Origin: Algoriphagus lutimaris
GTDB taxonomy: Bacteria; Bacteroidota; Bacteroidia; Cytophagales; Cyclobacteriaceae
Direction of reading: 5' to 3'
Length of the DNA: 64,000 bases
Assembly (NCBI RefSeq): GCF_017051705.1
Contig: NZ_JAFIDJ010000004.1
Span: forward strand, 62,001 to 126,000
Under the pieces are notes generated by a model. That model saw only the letters and a list, made by a program, of their open reading frames with translations. It was not told the DNA's origin and ran no database searches. The position numbers were made by a program, and so were the translations under genes. Positions 42,923 to 52,262 of the stretch are shown here, piece after piece; positions within the stretch are counted from its first letter, which is position 1, and the number at the start of each line of letters is the position of its first letter.

Positions 42923-43675
42923 ATGTTAATTTTAATATCCCCCGCCAAAACCTTAGACTACAGTTTACCCGATTTCAAATCCCATACCTTACCGGAATTC
43001 CAATCCGACACACAGGCATTGGTAAGAATCATGAAGAAAAAATCTGCTGAAGAAATTTCCGGTTTGATGCACATCTCTGATTCCTTAGCTAATCTAAACG
43101 AGGAACGGTTCAAAACCTTCCAAAAAGAATTCAGTTTTGAAAACTCCAAGCAAGCATTATTGGCATTTAAAGGAGATGTATATACCAAGATTGAAGTAGA
43201 GGAATATAATGAGGAGGACTTTAATTTTGCACAGAATCATTTAAGAATTCTTTCTGGGTTGTATGGTTTATTAAAACCTCTGGATTTAATTCAACCCTAC
43301 AGATTGGAAATGGGAACCAAATTGGAGAATAATAAGGGTAAAAACCTATATGAATTTTGGGATAAAAAAATTGCAAAAGCAATTAATAAAGTGGCCCAAG
43401 GAGCCCCAATTATCAACCTTGCATCACAAGAATATTTCAAAGCTGTAGACCAAAAAACGCTAAAGTCCCCAGTGATAACTATTCACTTTAAAGAATTCAA
43501 AAATGATAGCTATCAAGTAGTTGGTTTTTTTGCAAAACAAGCTAGAGGAATGATGACTAATTATGCGATCAAAAACAGAATAATGGATCCTGAGGAACTC
43601 AAAAAATTCAATCAAGACCGATATGAATATTCAGAAAATCTAAGCACTTCAAGTGATTGGATATTCGTCAGATAA
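42923..43675 (+). CDS. yaaA: YaaA family peroxide stress protein
   Basis: The ATG at 42923 starts the family opening MLILISPAKTLDYSLPDF; the frame also runs 19 codons further upstream, but only inside the end of the preceding gene. The 250-residue protein shows RILSGLYGLLKPLDLIQPYRLEMGTKL, EFWDKKIAKAIN, IINLASQEYFKAV and a C-terminal AKQARGMMTNYAI, all characteristic of YaaA (DUF328). In E. coli it lowers free iron during peroxide stress and binds DNA. It starts one base after the stop of the giant secreted protein and ends in its own strong terminator, an odd place for a housekeeping gene inside a surface-protein cluster. Confidence 0.93.
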   Translation: MLILISPAKTLDYSLPDFKSHTLPEFQSDTQALVRIMKKKSAEEISGLMHISDSLANLNEERFKTFQKEFSFENSKQALLAFKGDVYTKIEVEEYNEEDFNFAQNHLRILSGLYGLLKPLDLIQPYRLEMGTKLENNKGKNLYEFWDKKIAKAINKVAQGAPIINLASQEYFKAVDQKTLKSPVITIHFKEFKNDSYQVVGFFAKQARGMMTNYAIKNRIMDPEELKKFNQDRYEYSENLSTSSDWIFVR

Positions 43676-43687
43676 AGACTTTTGCTT

Positions 43688-43724
43688 AAAAAATCCAGCA
43701 TTCAATTTAAAAGCTGGATTTTTT
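43688..43724 (+). terminator. Terminator after yaaA
   Basis: A perfect stem AAAAAATCCAGC/GCTGGATTTTTT with a 13-base loop runs into a T tract. Confidence 0.85.
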
Positions 43725-43782
43725 TTGACCTAATAAATATGGTAGCTTAGAGGTCTGATTTCCATCGGTTTTCCTCAAAATT

Positions 43783-46700
43783 TTGAAGTTAGCATACGTA
43801 AAAAGACAACTATTATTCACCTTACTACTGACTCTGGTCAGTGGTTCGGTTTCTATTGCCGTATCAGATTTTTTTGGGGAAAACCTCAACTCAACTAATT
43901 TGGAGAAACCTAAAAATCAAGATCCCGAATTAATAGGCCCAGATAAACTTTGTAACGTATACGGAAGCGTAATAGGAGACTTTTTTGGAGCTGGAAATCC
44001 CTTTACCGATTTGTATTTCTGGAAAATATTTAATCCATCGGGTCAATTGGTTTTTGAAAGATCTGGAGGGGAAAGTTTTCAAACCATCAGTTATACTTTT
44101 GACCAAATCGGAGTCCATCGGGTAGAATTAATTGTAAAGCGACCAGGGTTTCCGGATTTTAACCAATCCCAAGAAGTAGAGCTGATCAAAGGTCCCACGA
44201 TTAGTTTGCTTCCTACTTATGAGATTTGTGATACAAATGGGATCAGCATCTCAGCCATTGATGAAAATAGTTCTGGTTTCTCAGAATATAAATTTATTTG
44301 GGAAGACGGAGAAGGAAACATTATTGGGGACGCCAATTCCATCACAGTAGTGGATCCAGACCAGTACACAGTAACATTTTTCTTCGAGGATGAAGATGGA
44401 AACCAAGCCTGTGAAACAAGTCTATTCACAGAAATCAGTTTGTATACCGGATATGAAATAGAAAGTTCCACCCCATTCATTTGCCCCGACAATACTGTTA
44501 CACTAACTACCTCTGAGGATTTGAATGGATCTTGGTATTTTAGAAAACTCCCTAATACTGGTGAGGTATTTCTAGATCAGGCTAAAACCATTGTGATCAC
44601 TCCGATCCTTGATCTTGACATGCCCGGAGAATACGAAATCATTTTCAAACCAAACCCTATCAGTGGAAACAACTGCTTAATTGAAAAATCCTATCCATTA
44701 ACCTATTACCCCTCACCAGACTATGAGGTAATAAATAGTCAAAGCTCATCCGACTGTTTGATTCCTGATGGAAGTATTACCATACGAGCCCTCACTCCTT
44801 TGGATAAAGTCTTTTTGGAGGAAAGTGGGGAAACATCCCCTCCATTAAACACTGGAGAAATTTATGAATTTACTAATCTTAAATCTGGAGCATATACCCT
44901 CACCGGTATCCTAGGAGGCTGCTTGAATTATTTAGGTTCGGTTGTCTCTCTTGCTTTCGAACCTGAGAGTTATAAGTATGAAATTCAGAATGTCACAGGA
45001 GAGGCATGTACAGTTGAAGGAAAAATAAATGGCTCAATTGACATCCTTTTTCCTAATGGTCCAGTCAGTGGCTCTTACCTATTGATTAATGAAAAAGGAA
45101 CTTTGATCAGAGAAAATGAGGTCAAGGATCAAACCAATCTGAAAATCAGTATTCCTGGAGGTCAGTACTATTTTGAATTTTATGGAGAAGACGAATGTAG
45201 AATTCCTAGAGCAGATTTAATAGATGTACCAGGACTAGTAAAAACCGATTTCACTGTTCCGGAAATATTAACAGTTTGCCAGTCTTTCGAACTCATTCCA
45301 GAATCAAATCAGCTTTTGGATTATCAACTTCAACTACCTGACGGTACCTCAGAATATAAAAGCAATGGAGAGTCTTTTATCATCACCCAAGCAGGACCTT
45401 ACAAAATTACAGGTTTGCTTCCTAATCAATCAGAAATCTGTCCATCAACCTTGGAATTTGAGGTTACCCTAGTAGACCCGGTAGACTTTACGCCTGTTTT
45501 AATCAAACAAGATTGTTTTGGGAATAGAACCTACTTCGCTGATATTTCAGGTGTAGATCCTTCTTCAGTAATTTTCTCCTGGTACAATGAAAATGATATT
45601 CTTGTAGGGACAGGTCAAACTATGTTCCCAACTTCTTTTGGAGAATTCAAATTGGATGTTCAACCTTCCAACAGTGCAGCTTGTCCAATTCCCCCTAAGA
45701 CTTTTTTGATTGAGGAACCCATTTTAGAGGTGGATGTGATCATGGAAACCACCAAACTTTGTGAGCTTGGTCCTGGAGCTACAATTTCAATTGAAACAAC
45801 ATTTCCTAATGAGGTAACAGACATATTATGGAGAAGATATACTTCAGCTGGGGTAATAGAGGAGCTCGATCAATTTAAGGACCAAACCGAAATCACAGTT
45901 TTTCAAGATGGGACCTATGAAGCTTCTGTGTACAGTATTATCCCCTCAATAGAAAAAGATTGTGAGCTGGGCAGAAATTCAATTGACTTGACATTTAATA
46001 CAGAAAAGGTAGAATTTTCAGTCCCCAATTCATTATCTATTTGTGAATCTTATGAACTTATTCCAGAAACTGATCAACCATTACAATTCATTTTGACTCT
46101 TCCAGACGGAAGCACCATTGAAAAAGATGCGAACAATTCATTTGAAATAACTCAAGAAGGAAATTATAGCCTTTATGGCTTCCATCCTGAAATAAGCTCC
46201 CCTGATTGCCCTGTGATTAAGGATTTCTTTGTAAAAGTCAATCAACCAATTCCATTTGAGCCAATACTATTTAGCGAGGACTGTAATGGTGAAAAAACAT
46301 ATCAAGCGAAGTTATCTGGCGCGTCAGTAGAGGATGTACTGATATTTTGGTTTGATAAGGACAATAACCTTTTAAGTACTGAAGAATTTTTTAGCATTGG
46401 CAATTCAGAATTTGGAAACTACTACTTAGAGGTCCAGCCTAGAAATAGTGAGCCTTGTGATCTCGAGCCTATCCCATTTGAGGTAAAGGAATCTGTTTTG
46501 ACTCTTGAAGTGTCTTTGTTGGCGGCTCCCCTCTGTCCAGATGCCACGGAAGCAGCAATTTCAATTGAAGCAGATTTGGATTTAGTCAATTCAATAGAAT
46601 GGTGGTTTACGGACTTAAATGGAAACCAGACCGAATTGACTAGTCTAAGGAATAGGACTGAAATATTAGCTTCTGAAGAAGGCACCTATGAGGCAAGGCT

Positions 46701-47283
46701 TTACAATAATGTCCCCTGCCTGTTAGGATCAGATTTAGTATTACTTACTAGAAGCATGGATCAGGTAAGACCTGAGGTAGATGAGCGATATCAAATCTGT
46801 CCTAGATATGAAATTGCACCCGTGATCAACCCTGGAAATTTTGCTTCATACGAATGGTACCACGAAGGAAATTTAGTTTCCACCAGCCCAACTTATAAAC
46901 CTTTGTTGGTAGGGAGTTTTGAACTTGTAGTTTATAGTGAAGAAGGTTGTGTCTATACTACTACTTTTGAAACCATCGAGGAATGTGAACTCCGGGTAAC
47001 CTACCCAAATGCCATTGAGCTTGATAATCCAGACAAAGGATTTTTGGTATATACCAATTACCTCATTGATGAATTAGAGGTCTTTATTTTTAATCAATGG
47101 GGCCAGATGATTTTTAATTGTAAACAAACGGACCTGATCAAGGAAGAATCAACTTGCTTTTGGGATGGAACCTACAATGGCAAAAAAATTCCGAATGGAA
47201 CCTACTCCATCCGACTCAATTATGTAAACCTCGAAAGAGGATTAAATGAGTATCAAATTGGGTCAATATTAGTAATCAACTAA
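43783..47283 (+). CDS. Secreted surface protein with type-B C-terminal domain, second paralogue (1166 residues)
   Basis: The start is a TTG before KLAYVKRQLLFTLLLTLVSGSVSIA, a signal sequence. The mature N-terminus (ELIGPDKLCNVYGSVIGDFFGAGNPFTDLYFWKIFN) is shared with the third paralogue, as is the whole domain order: Ig-like modules with paired cysteines, then LVSTSPTYKPLLVGSFELVVYSEEGCVYTTTF and the sorting domain (CELRVTYPNAIELDNPDKGFLVY..WDGTYNGKKIPNGTYSIRL). One module of about 250 residues occurs twice in a row (about 487-743 and 744-986), each opening with a [FS]xVPxxLxxCxSxELIPE pattern. It is exported by type IX secretion and probably sits on the surface. No catalytic motif seen. Confidence 0.85.
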   Translation: MKLAYVKRQLLFTLLLTLVSGSVSIAVSDFFGENLNSTNLEKPKNQDPELIGPDKLCNVYGSVIGDFFGAGNPFTDLYFWKIFNPSGQLVFERSGGESFQTISYTFDQIGVHRVELIVKRPGFPDFNQSQEVELIKGPTISLLPTYEICDTNGISISAIDENSSGFSEYKFIWEDGEGNIIGDANSITVVDPDQYTVTFFFEDEDGNQACETSLFTEISLYTGYEIESSTPFICPDNTVTLTTSEDLNGSWYFRKLPNTGEVFLDQAKTIVITPILDLDMPGEYEIIFKPNPISGNNCLIEKSYPLTYYPSPDYEVINSQSSSDCLIPDGSITIRALTPLDKVFLEESGETSPPLNTGEIYEFTNLKSGAYTLTGILGGCLNYLGSVVSLAFEPESYKYEIQNVTGEACTVEGKINGSIDILFPNGPVSGSYLLINEKGTLIRENEVKDQTNLKISIPGGQYYFEFYGEDECRIPRADLIDVPGLVKTDFTVPEILTVCQSFELIPESNQLLDYQLQLPDGTSEYKSNGESFIITQAGPYKITGLLPNQSEICPSTLEFEVTLVDPVDFTPVLIKQDCFGNRTYFADISGVDPSSVIFSWYNENDILVGTGQTMFPTSFGEFKLDVQPSNSAACPIPPKTFLIEEPILEVDVIMETTKLCELGPGATISIETTFPNEVTDILWRRYTSAGVIEELDQFKDQTEITVFQDGTYEASVYSIIPSIEKDCELGRNSIDLTFNTEKVEFSVPNSLSICESYELIPETDQPLQFILTLPDGSTIEKDANNSFEITQEGNYSLYGFHPEISSPDCPVIKDFFVKVNQPIPFEPILFSEDCNGEKTYQAKLSGASVEDVLIFWFDKDNNLLSTEEFFSIGNSEFGNYYLEVQPRNSEPCDLEPIPFEVKESVLTLEVSLLAAPLCPDATEAAISIEADLDLVNSIEWWFTDLNGNQTELTSLRNRTEILASEEGTYEARLYNNVPCLLGSDLVLLTRSMDQVRPEVDERYQICPRYEIAPVINPGNFASYEWYHEGNLVSTSPTYKPLLVGSFELVVYSEEGCVYTTTFETIEECELRVTYPNAIELDNPDKGFLVYTNYLIDELEVFIFNQWGQMIFNCKQTDLIKEESTCFWDGTYNGKKIPNGTYSIRLNYVNLERGLNEYQIGSILVIN

Positions 47284-47404
47284 GAGTAAAATACCAAGTA
47301 TTTAAGTGGAATAGAATTTGATATTTTTTGGCATGTGATTAGAAAGTTCAATTCTTTCTGAATCAGATCATGTAAATTTACAGACACTTAAATAAGTAAA
47401 AATT

Positions 47405-50149
47405 TTGCGAGCTAAAGACCAATTTCCTAGCTGGAAGATTGGAATCATATATGCCTTGATCAGTTTGTTGACTGTTTCATCCCCTTTAACCTCCAGAAGC
47501 GCCGTAAAAGATATTCACAGAATGCTCACTGACGATTTTGGAGTACTGGAACTAATTGGTCCAGAATACTTATGTATTGTTTTTGGAGGAGTTATAGGAA
47601 CCTTTAGCGGCGGGGGTGATCCCGACACAGATGTCTACACATGGGTAGTCACCGACCAAAACGGGGAAGTCATATTCAACCAATCCGGTGGAGGAGTCCA
47701 GTATGAGACGGTTAAAATTTCCTTTAATGAAACTGGTAAATACCAAGTCAAGCTGAATGTAAGGAGAAATAATGAAAGTGATTTCTATGAAAAAACTATG
47801 GAAGTTACTGTTCAAAAAGGCCCTGAATTAGCATTAGAACCAGATTACCTACTTTGTAATGGGGGGTATGCCGAACTTACAGCGATCAATCCCGACAAAA
47901 CTCCAAACATAAGTGAATACACTATTACCTGGAAAGACGTTTTGGATAATGAAATTGCTTCTGGCAATACCATTCAAGCTTATTATGAAGGTTATTATAA
48001 AGTAGAAATCTTTTTAACCAATTCTGAAGGTGGACAAGATTGTCTAATTACTGGTTCAACTTTCGTAGGCCCTCCTATAGATTTTAAAATAATCCGAAGT
48101 TCAGAGCAAATCTGCGAAGGAGAGAACATCACTTTCTCATTGGATACTCCTCTTTCTGGTGAATGGTTCATTAGAAAAGATACTGAGACCACCAAAATAA
48201 GCATTGGTGAAGGATATGAAAAGGTTATTCAACCTGAGGATATCGACGGTACAGGATATTTTGAAGTATACTTCAGTGCAGTAAATGAGGAATTCCCTAA
48301 TTGTAGATCCGAGAGAAGAAAATTCTTTTTTGTAAATGAAGTCCCAAAAATACAACTAAGCATGACAAATCAGCCTGAAGACTGTTCTGACCCATCTGGA
48401 GGCTTTCAGGTAACTGCACAATCCGACATTGACTACCTATTTATTCCAGAGCTTGGTTTAACTGAACTAGGTGTTTCTATTGGTCAAACGCTTTCCTATT
48501 CTAATCTTAAACCTAAGGTATATACCGTTAAAGCCTATAAAAACGGGTGTGAAGTAACAGAATTGATAAAGCTGGAAGCCATGGATCCACCTCTGACAAA
48601 TTCCCCTCCTTCTCAGGTAAATGTAAATATCACAAAAGAACCTGAAACCTGTAGTCCTACCGGAGTATCTCGAGGAAAATTGGCTTTTGAATTTGATGAG
48701 CCTGTCACAGGTTCCTTTAGGGTCTTGCAAGAAACCGAGGGAGAAATCACCTATGGGGAAATGGTCAATGAGACCAGCAAAACTGTCGATTTATTAGGGG
48801 GAAAATACGTGCTGGAGTTTATCATGGGAGGGTGTACTTACCCTATGGAAGAAGTAATAATTGAAACTGAAAAGCAGGTGGAATATTCTGTTCCTGAATC
48901 CATCAATATTTGTGAAACCTTTGATTTGATCCCAGAAACTGAAGGGGACTTAACATTTACCCTAACTTTCCCAGATGGACATGAGGAACAAATAGGGTCA
49001 AATGGTGCCTTTTCATTGACAGAACCAGGAGATTATGAAATATTAGGAATCTCTGATGATGCGAGTTTGGGACTATGTCCGAAGAGAAGACAATTCACCG
49101 CCTCCATCTCACAATCAATTTCATTTAATTATCAATTAATCGAACAGGACTGTTTTGGAAACAAAGTGTTTGAGGCCACTATTGAAGGGATAGAACCTGA
49201 AAATGCTAGTATTCGATGGCAAAATTCAGATGGAGAAATAGTAGGAAGAAGTCCTTTTTTCTACCCAACAGCTTATGGCACCTATTCTTTGATAGTGCAA
49301 CCATTAGGAAGTGGCTATTGCCCTGTTGAAAAGATTTATTTCGAGGTAGTTGAACCGGTTTTTAGAGTTGATACTGAACTCGAAGCTACCAAGATTTGTC
49401 CACAACCTTATGAAGGAACCATTACTTTGACTACTGATGAAGAGGTCGTAGATCACATTGAATGGATCTTTTTTGACTTAAATGGAAATCGAGAGAATCT
49501 AACCGCATTGGACGATTGGATGGAGATTCCAGCAGTGGAAGTAGGAACCTATGAAGTAGTTGTCTACAGTGAGTTGGGCTGTGAATTGGGTAGAAACCAA
49601 ATAGAAGTTGAAGAAAGCACTTTTACGACTCTTCCACAAGTAGAGGATTCTTATGCATTTTGCTCCATTGAGAATAATACGATTCCTGCTATAGATCCAG
49701 GGGATTTTGCAACTTATAATTGGTTCTTTGGAGATCAATTGGTATCTACCTCTCCCACCTATAAGCCAAAAGAAATTGGTGATTATGTCTTAGTTGTAAC
49801 CACAGAAGATGGTTGTGAATTTACTGCAGAATTCAACACCTATGATGCTTGTAATTTCCAAGTAGTATATCCCAACGCTATGATCTTAAATCAACCTGAT
49901 AAAGATTTTAGAGTTTTGTTAAGTGAAGGGGTTTCTGAGGCGGAGCTATTCATTTTAAACAGGCAAGGAACCTTAATCCATCATGATTTGACCAGTGAAA
50001 TCCCGGTGGAGACACCTGTTTTACAGTGGGACGGAACAGTCAACGGAAAAAATATTCCAAGCGGGACTTATGTGGTCATTTTGTTGTTACGAAATAATGA
50101 ATTTGGTTTTGAGGATAAGGTAACTAGCTCACTGTTAGTTATAGAGTAA
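47405..50149 (+). CDS. Secreted surface protein with type-B C-terminal domain, third paralogue (914 residues)
   Basis: The start is again TTG (MRAKDQFPSWKIGIIYALISLLTVSS), giving a slightly long signal peptide. LELIGPEYLCIVFGGVIGTFSGGGDPDTDVYTWVVTD matches the N-terminus of the previous gene's product. It carries one copy of the module that is double in the second paralogue (from about 492, YSVPESINICETFDLIPET), which explains its shorter length. It ends with LVSTSPTYKPKEIGDYVLVV and the sorting domain (FQVVYPNAMILNQPDKDFRVLL..WDGTVNGKNIPSGTYVVILLL). In the sorting domain the usual YNRWG reads LNRQG. It probably shares the surface role and helper of its neighbours. Confidence 0.85.
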   Translation: MRAKDQFPSWKIGIIYALISLLTVSSPLTSRSAVKDIHRMLTDDFGVLELIGPEYLCIVFGGVIGTFSGGGDPDTDVYTWVVTDQNGEVIFNQSGGGVQYETVKISFNETGKYQVKLNVRRNNESDFYEKTMEVTVQKGPELALEPDYLLCNGGYAELTAINPDKTPNISEYTITWKDVLDNEIASGNTIQAYYEGYYKVEIFLTNSEGGQDCLITGSTFVGPPIDFKIIRSSEQICEGENITFSLDTPLSGEWFIRKDTETTKISIGEGYEKVIQPEDIDGTGYFEVYFSAVNEEFPNCRSERRKFFFVNEVPKIQLSMTNQPEDCSDPSGGFQVTAQSDIDYLFIPELGLTELGVSIGQTLSYSNLKPKVYTVKAYKNGCEVTELIKLEAMDPPLTNSPPSQVNVNITKEPETCSPTGVSRGKLAFEFDEPVTGSFRVLQETEGEITYGEMVNETSKTVDLLGGKYVLEFIMGGCTYPMEEVIIETEKQVEYSVPESINICETFDLIPETEGDLTFTLTFPDGHEEQIGSNGAFSLTEPGDYEILGISDDASLGLCPKRRQFTASISQSISFNYQLIEQDCFGNKVFEATIEGIEPENASIRWQNSDGEIVGRSPFFYPTAYGTYSLIVQPLGSGYCPVEKIYFEVVEPVFRVDTELEATKICPQPYEGTITLTTDEEVVDHIEWIFFDLNGNRENLTALDDWMEIPAVEVGTYEVVVYSELGCELGRNQIEVEESTFTTLPQVEDSYAFCSIENNTIPAIDPGDFATYNWFFGDQLVSTSPTYKPKEIGDYVLVVTTEDGCEFTAEFNTYDACNFQVVYPNAMILNQPDKDFRVLLSEGVSEAELFILNRQGTLIHHDLTSEIPVETPVLQWDGTVNGKNIPSGTYVVILLLRNNEFGFEDKVTSSLLVIE

Positions 50150-50181
50150 ATAATATCCAGATTCTTTAAAATTTTTATATA

Positions 50182-50203
50182 ATCGGAAAAGCCTTAATCC
50201 GAT
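50182..50203 (+). terminator. Possible terminator after the surface-protein cluster
   Basis: A 5-bp stem ATCGG/CCGAT is followed by ATTTTTC. The stem is short, so confidence is modest. Confidence 0.4.
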
Positions 50204-50270
50204 ATTTTTCCTATTTTCAAAGCCATTTCAAATTTTCTTTTAATGACCCAGTAACCAAAATACCTAGCTT

Positions 50271-51497
50271 ATGACTCAAACCATCAACAAAAGTGCACTC
50301 TTCAATGCAAGTTGCTTCGCACTAATCACAACTGCCTTTACATTTGCTATTAGGGCAGGAATTTTACCCCAGTTAGGAGAACAATTCGGCCTAAATGGAG
50401 AACAATTGGGATTCATCAACTCTATGTGGTTCCTTGGGTTCCCTATTTCAATGATACTTGGAGGATTATTCTACCACGTTGTTGGACCCGCTAATATTAT
50501 GCGGATCGCATTTGTAATGCACACTTTGGGGATTATTCTTACAATTTTCGCAGGCGGATACACAACTTTATTGTTATCGACACTATTTATTGGTTTTGGA
50601 AATGGATGTACTGAAGCTGCTTGTAATCCAATGATTGCAGATATGTATACCGGAGTCAAAATGAATAAAATGCTCAATAGATTTCATATGTGGTTTCCAG
50701 GTGGAATCGTAGTGGGAAGTTTGATTTCAAAGTTTATGACAGATTTCGGTGCCAGTTGGCAAATGCAAATGTGGATACTCATGATACCTACTATCATCTA
50801 TGCAGTACTTTTCTTCGGCAAAACCTTCCCTAAGCCACATGAAGATGAAGCTATGTCTATTACTCAGAATCTAAAGGCAATGTTTTCACCAGTATTTATC
50901 TTCTTATTCATTGCAATGTCTCTAACTGCAATTTCAGAGTTTGGACCACAGCAATGGGTAGGATTAATTATGGGAGCTAGTGGAGCTAGTCCTATGTTGA
51001 TACTGGCTTTAACCACAGGGGTAATGGCTGTCGCCAGATTCTTTGCAGGACCAGTAGTCAGCAAATTAGGCCAAACAGGAGTATTACTTGCAGGATCTAT
51101 ATTAGCTACTCTTGGTATTTATTTATTTAGTACAGTTACAGGGCCTTTAGCCTATGCTGCAGCTGTTATATTTGCTTTAGGAGTAGGCTATTTCTGGCCA
51201 GTAATGGTAGGCTCAGTAGCTCAAAGAGTTCCTTTAAGCGGTGCTTTAGGGATGTCAATCATTGGAGGTATAGGCATGTTTTCTACTGCAATATGGCAAC
51301 CAGTAATTGGATCCTGGATTGATGGATCACTTGCTGAAAAATCAGCTGAAGGACTATCTGGTGAAGCCTTAGAATTAGCAGCAGGCCAAGCTACTCTTCA
51401 AAACATAATGTTATTCCCTGCGATATTAATTGTATTATTCACCATTTTCTATTTCTGGCAAAAAGGATCTAAACCAGTTACCGCAGTAGCACACTAA
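50271..51497 (+). CDS. MFS transporter
   Basis: A 408-residue protein with about 12 helices. The opening INKSALFNASCFALITTAFTFAIRAGILPQLGEQFGLNGEQLGFINSMWF, the FGNGCTEAACNPMIADMY segment and RFHMWFPGGIVVGSLIS point to a major-facilitator group with a conserved acidic pair in helix 4, similar to sugar or nucleoside permeases common in Bacteroidota. The codons and composition are like neighbouring genes. A UUCG-loop terminator follows 5 bases after the stop. No enzyme neighbours reveal the substrate. Confidence 0.8.
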   Translation: MTQTINKSALFNASCFALITTAFTFAIRAGILPQLGEQFGLNGEQLGFINSMWFLGFPISMILGGLFYHVVGPANIMRIAFVMHTLGIILTIFAGGYTTLLLSTLFIGFGNGCTEAACNPMIADMYTGVKMNKMLNRFHMWFPGGIVVGSLISKFMTDFGASWQMQMWILMIPTIIYAVLFFGKTFPKPHEDEAMSITQNLKAMFSPVFIFLFIAMSLTAISEFGPQQWVGLIMGASGASPMLILALTTGVMAVARFFAGPVVSKLGQTGVLLAGSILATLGIYLFSTVTGPLAYAAAVIFALGVGYFWPVMVGSVAQRVPLSGALGMSIIGGIGMFSTAIWQPVIGSWIDGSLAEKSAEGLSGEALELAAGQATLQNIMLFPAILIVLFTIFYFWQKGSKPVTAVAH

Positions 51498-51502
51498 AAT
51501 TT

Positions 51503-51524
51503 AAAGCAGCCTTCGGGCTGCTTT
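51503..51524 (+). terminator. Strong terminator with UUCG loop
   Basis: The stem AAAGCAGCC/GGCTGCTTT closes a TTCG tetraloop and is followed by a run of T, directly after the MFS gene. Confidence 0.9.
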
Positions 51525-51532
51525 TTTTTGCT

Positions 51533-51781
51533 TTATTGGTTTCCGCATGAATAGGAAGTATATTCTTCTTTAAAAAGAGACCAAATCTTCCCCTCCTCAT
51601 CTCGATAAGTAATACCTTCATACCTTTTTGACACTTCTATACCTCCTATGGTCTCAATCGTAGATCCATCTTTCAATGTGATCACACAAGGACCATCAAA
51701 TTTTTGAATATCTACTAATTTAGTGTCTTCAAACAGGCTACAACCCATGAAAAGAAATAATAATGGGATAACTTTTTTCAT
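51533..51781 (-). CDS. Small lipoprotein of unknown function
   Basis: The 82-residue product has a lipoprotein signal (LLFLFMGCSL, lipid Cys14). The mature part, CVITLKDGSTIETIGGIEVSKRYEGITYRDEEGKIWSL, alternates strands and resembles the layout of the YgdI/YgdR SH3-like lipoproteins (VITxxDGxxI...G...Y.DxxG). That likeness is by eye and unproven. It is convergent with the MFS gene and stands alone. Confidence 0.6.
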   Translation of the reverse strand: MKKVIPLLFLFMGCSLFEDTKLVDIQKFDGPCVITLKDGSTIETIGGIEVSKRYEGITYRDEEGKIWSLFKEEYTSYSCGNQ

Positions 51782-51979
51782 TTATTCCTACAGAAATGCA
51801 AAGCTAAAATGATCAAAAAATAGTTCTTATAAAAACTGATTTCAATTTGGGAAATACATTAACTCCTCCTTCCACTGATTCAAGGATTTTCTTTTAGTAA
51901 TTAAAATGAATTTACCAGGATTCACCACGATTACCATCGCGGACTGAAACCTCCTTTAACAGTTTTATTGGAAACAAAA

Positions 51980-52006
51980 AAAGCTCAACCGATATGGATG
52001 AGCTTT
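51980..52006 (-). terminator. Terminator of tRNA-Arg
   Basis: The stem AAAGCTCA/TGAGCTTT with an 11-base loop sits just downstream of the tRNA on the minus strand and is followed there by TTTTTGTTT. Confidence 0.65.
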
Positions 52007-52007
52007 G

Positions 52008-52081
52008 TGACCTCGTCAGGATTCAAACCTGAAACCTCCTGAGCCGTAATCAGGTGCTCTATTCAGTTGAGCTACGAAGCC
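52008..52081 (-). tRNA. tRNA-Arg (anticodon ACG)
   Basis: Reading the minus strand, a 7-bp acceptor stem (GGCTTCG with CGAGGTC, two G-U pairs), a D arm (GCTC/GAGC), an anticodon stem CCTGA/TCAGG with loop TTACGGC, and a T arm (TCAGG..TTTGAATC..) fold as a standard tRNA. The loop gives anticodon ACG, normally edited to ICG for arginine CGN codons. CCA is not encoded. Confidence 0.93.
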
Positions 52082-52262
52082 GAAATGGAATGCAAAGGTA
52101 TTTATTTTTCTTTTTATTCCAAACAAGTACAAGGTAGAAAAAGATCTTTTTGTAAATTTAAACTTGATCACCACTTAAGAATAATTAAGACTAAAAACAG
52201 GGTAATTCCTAAAGGAATTCATATTTTTGCCCGCGATGAATTTGAAATTCAATCCTTATTTA

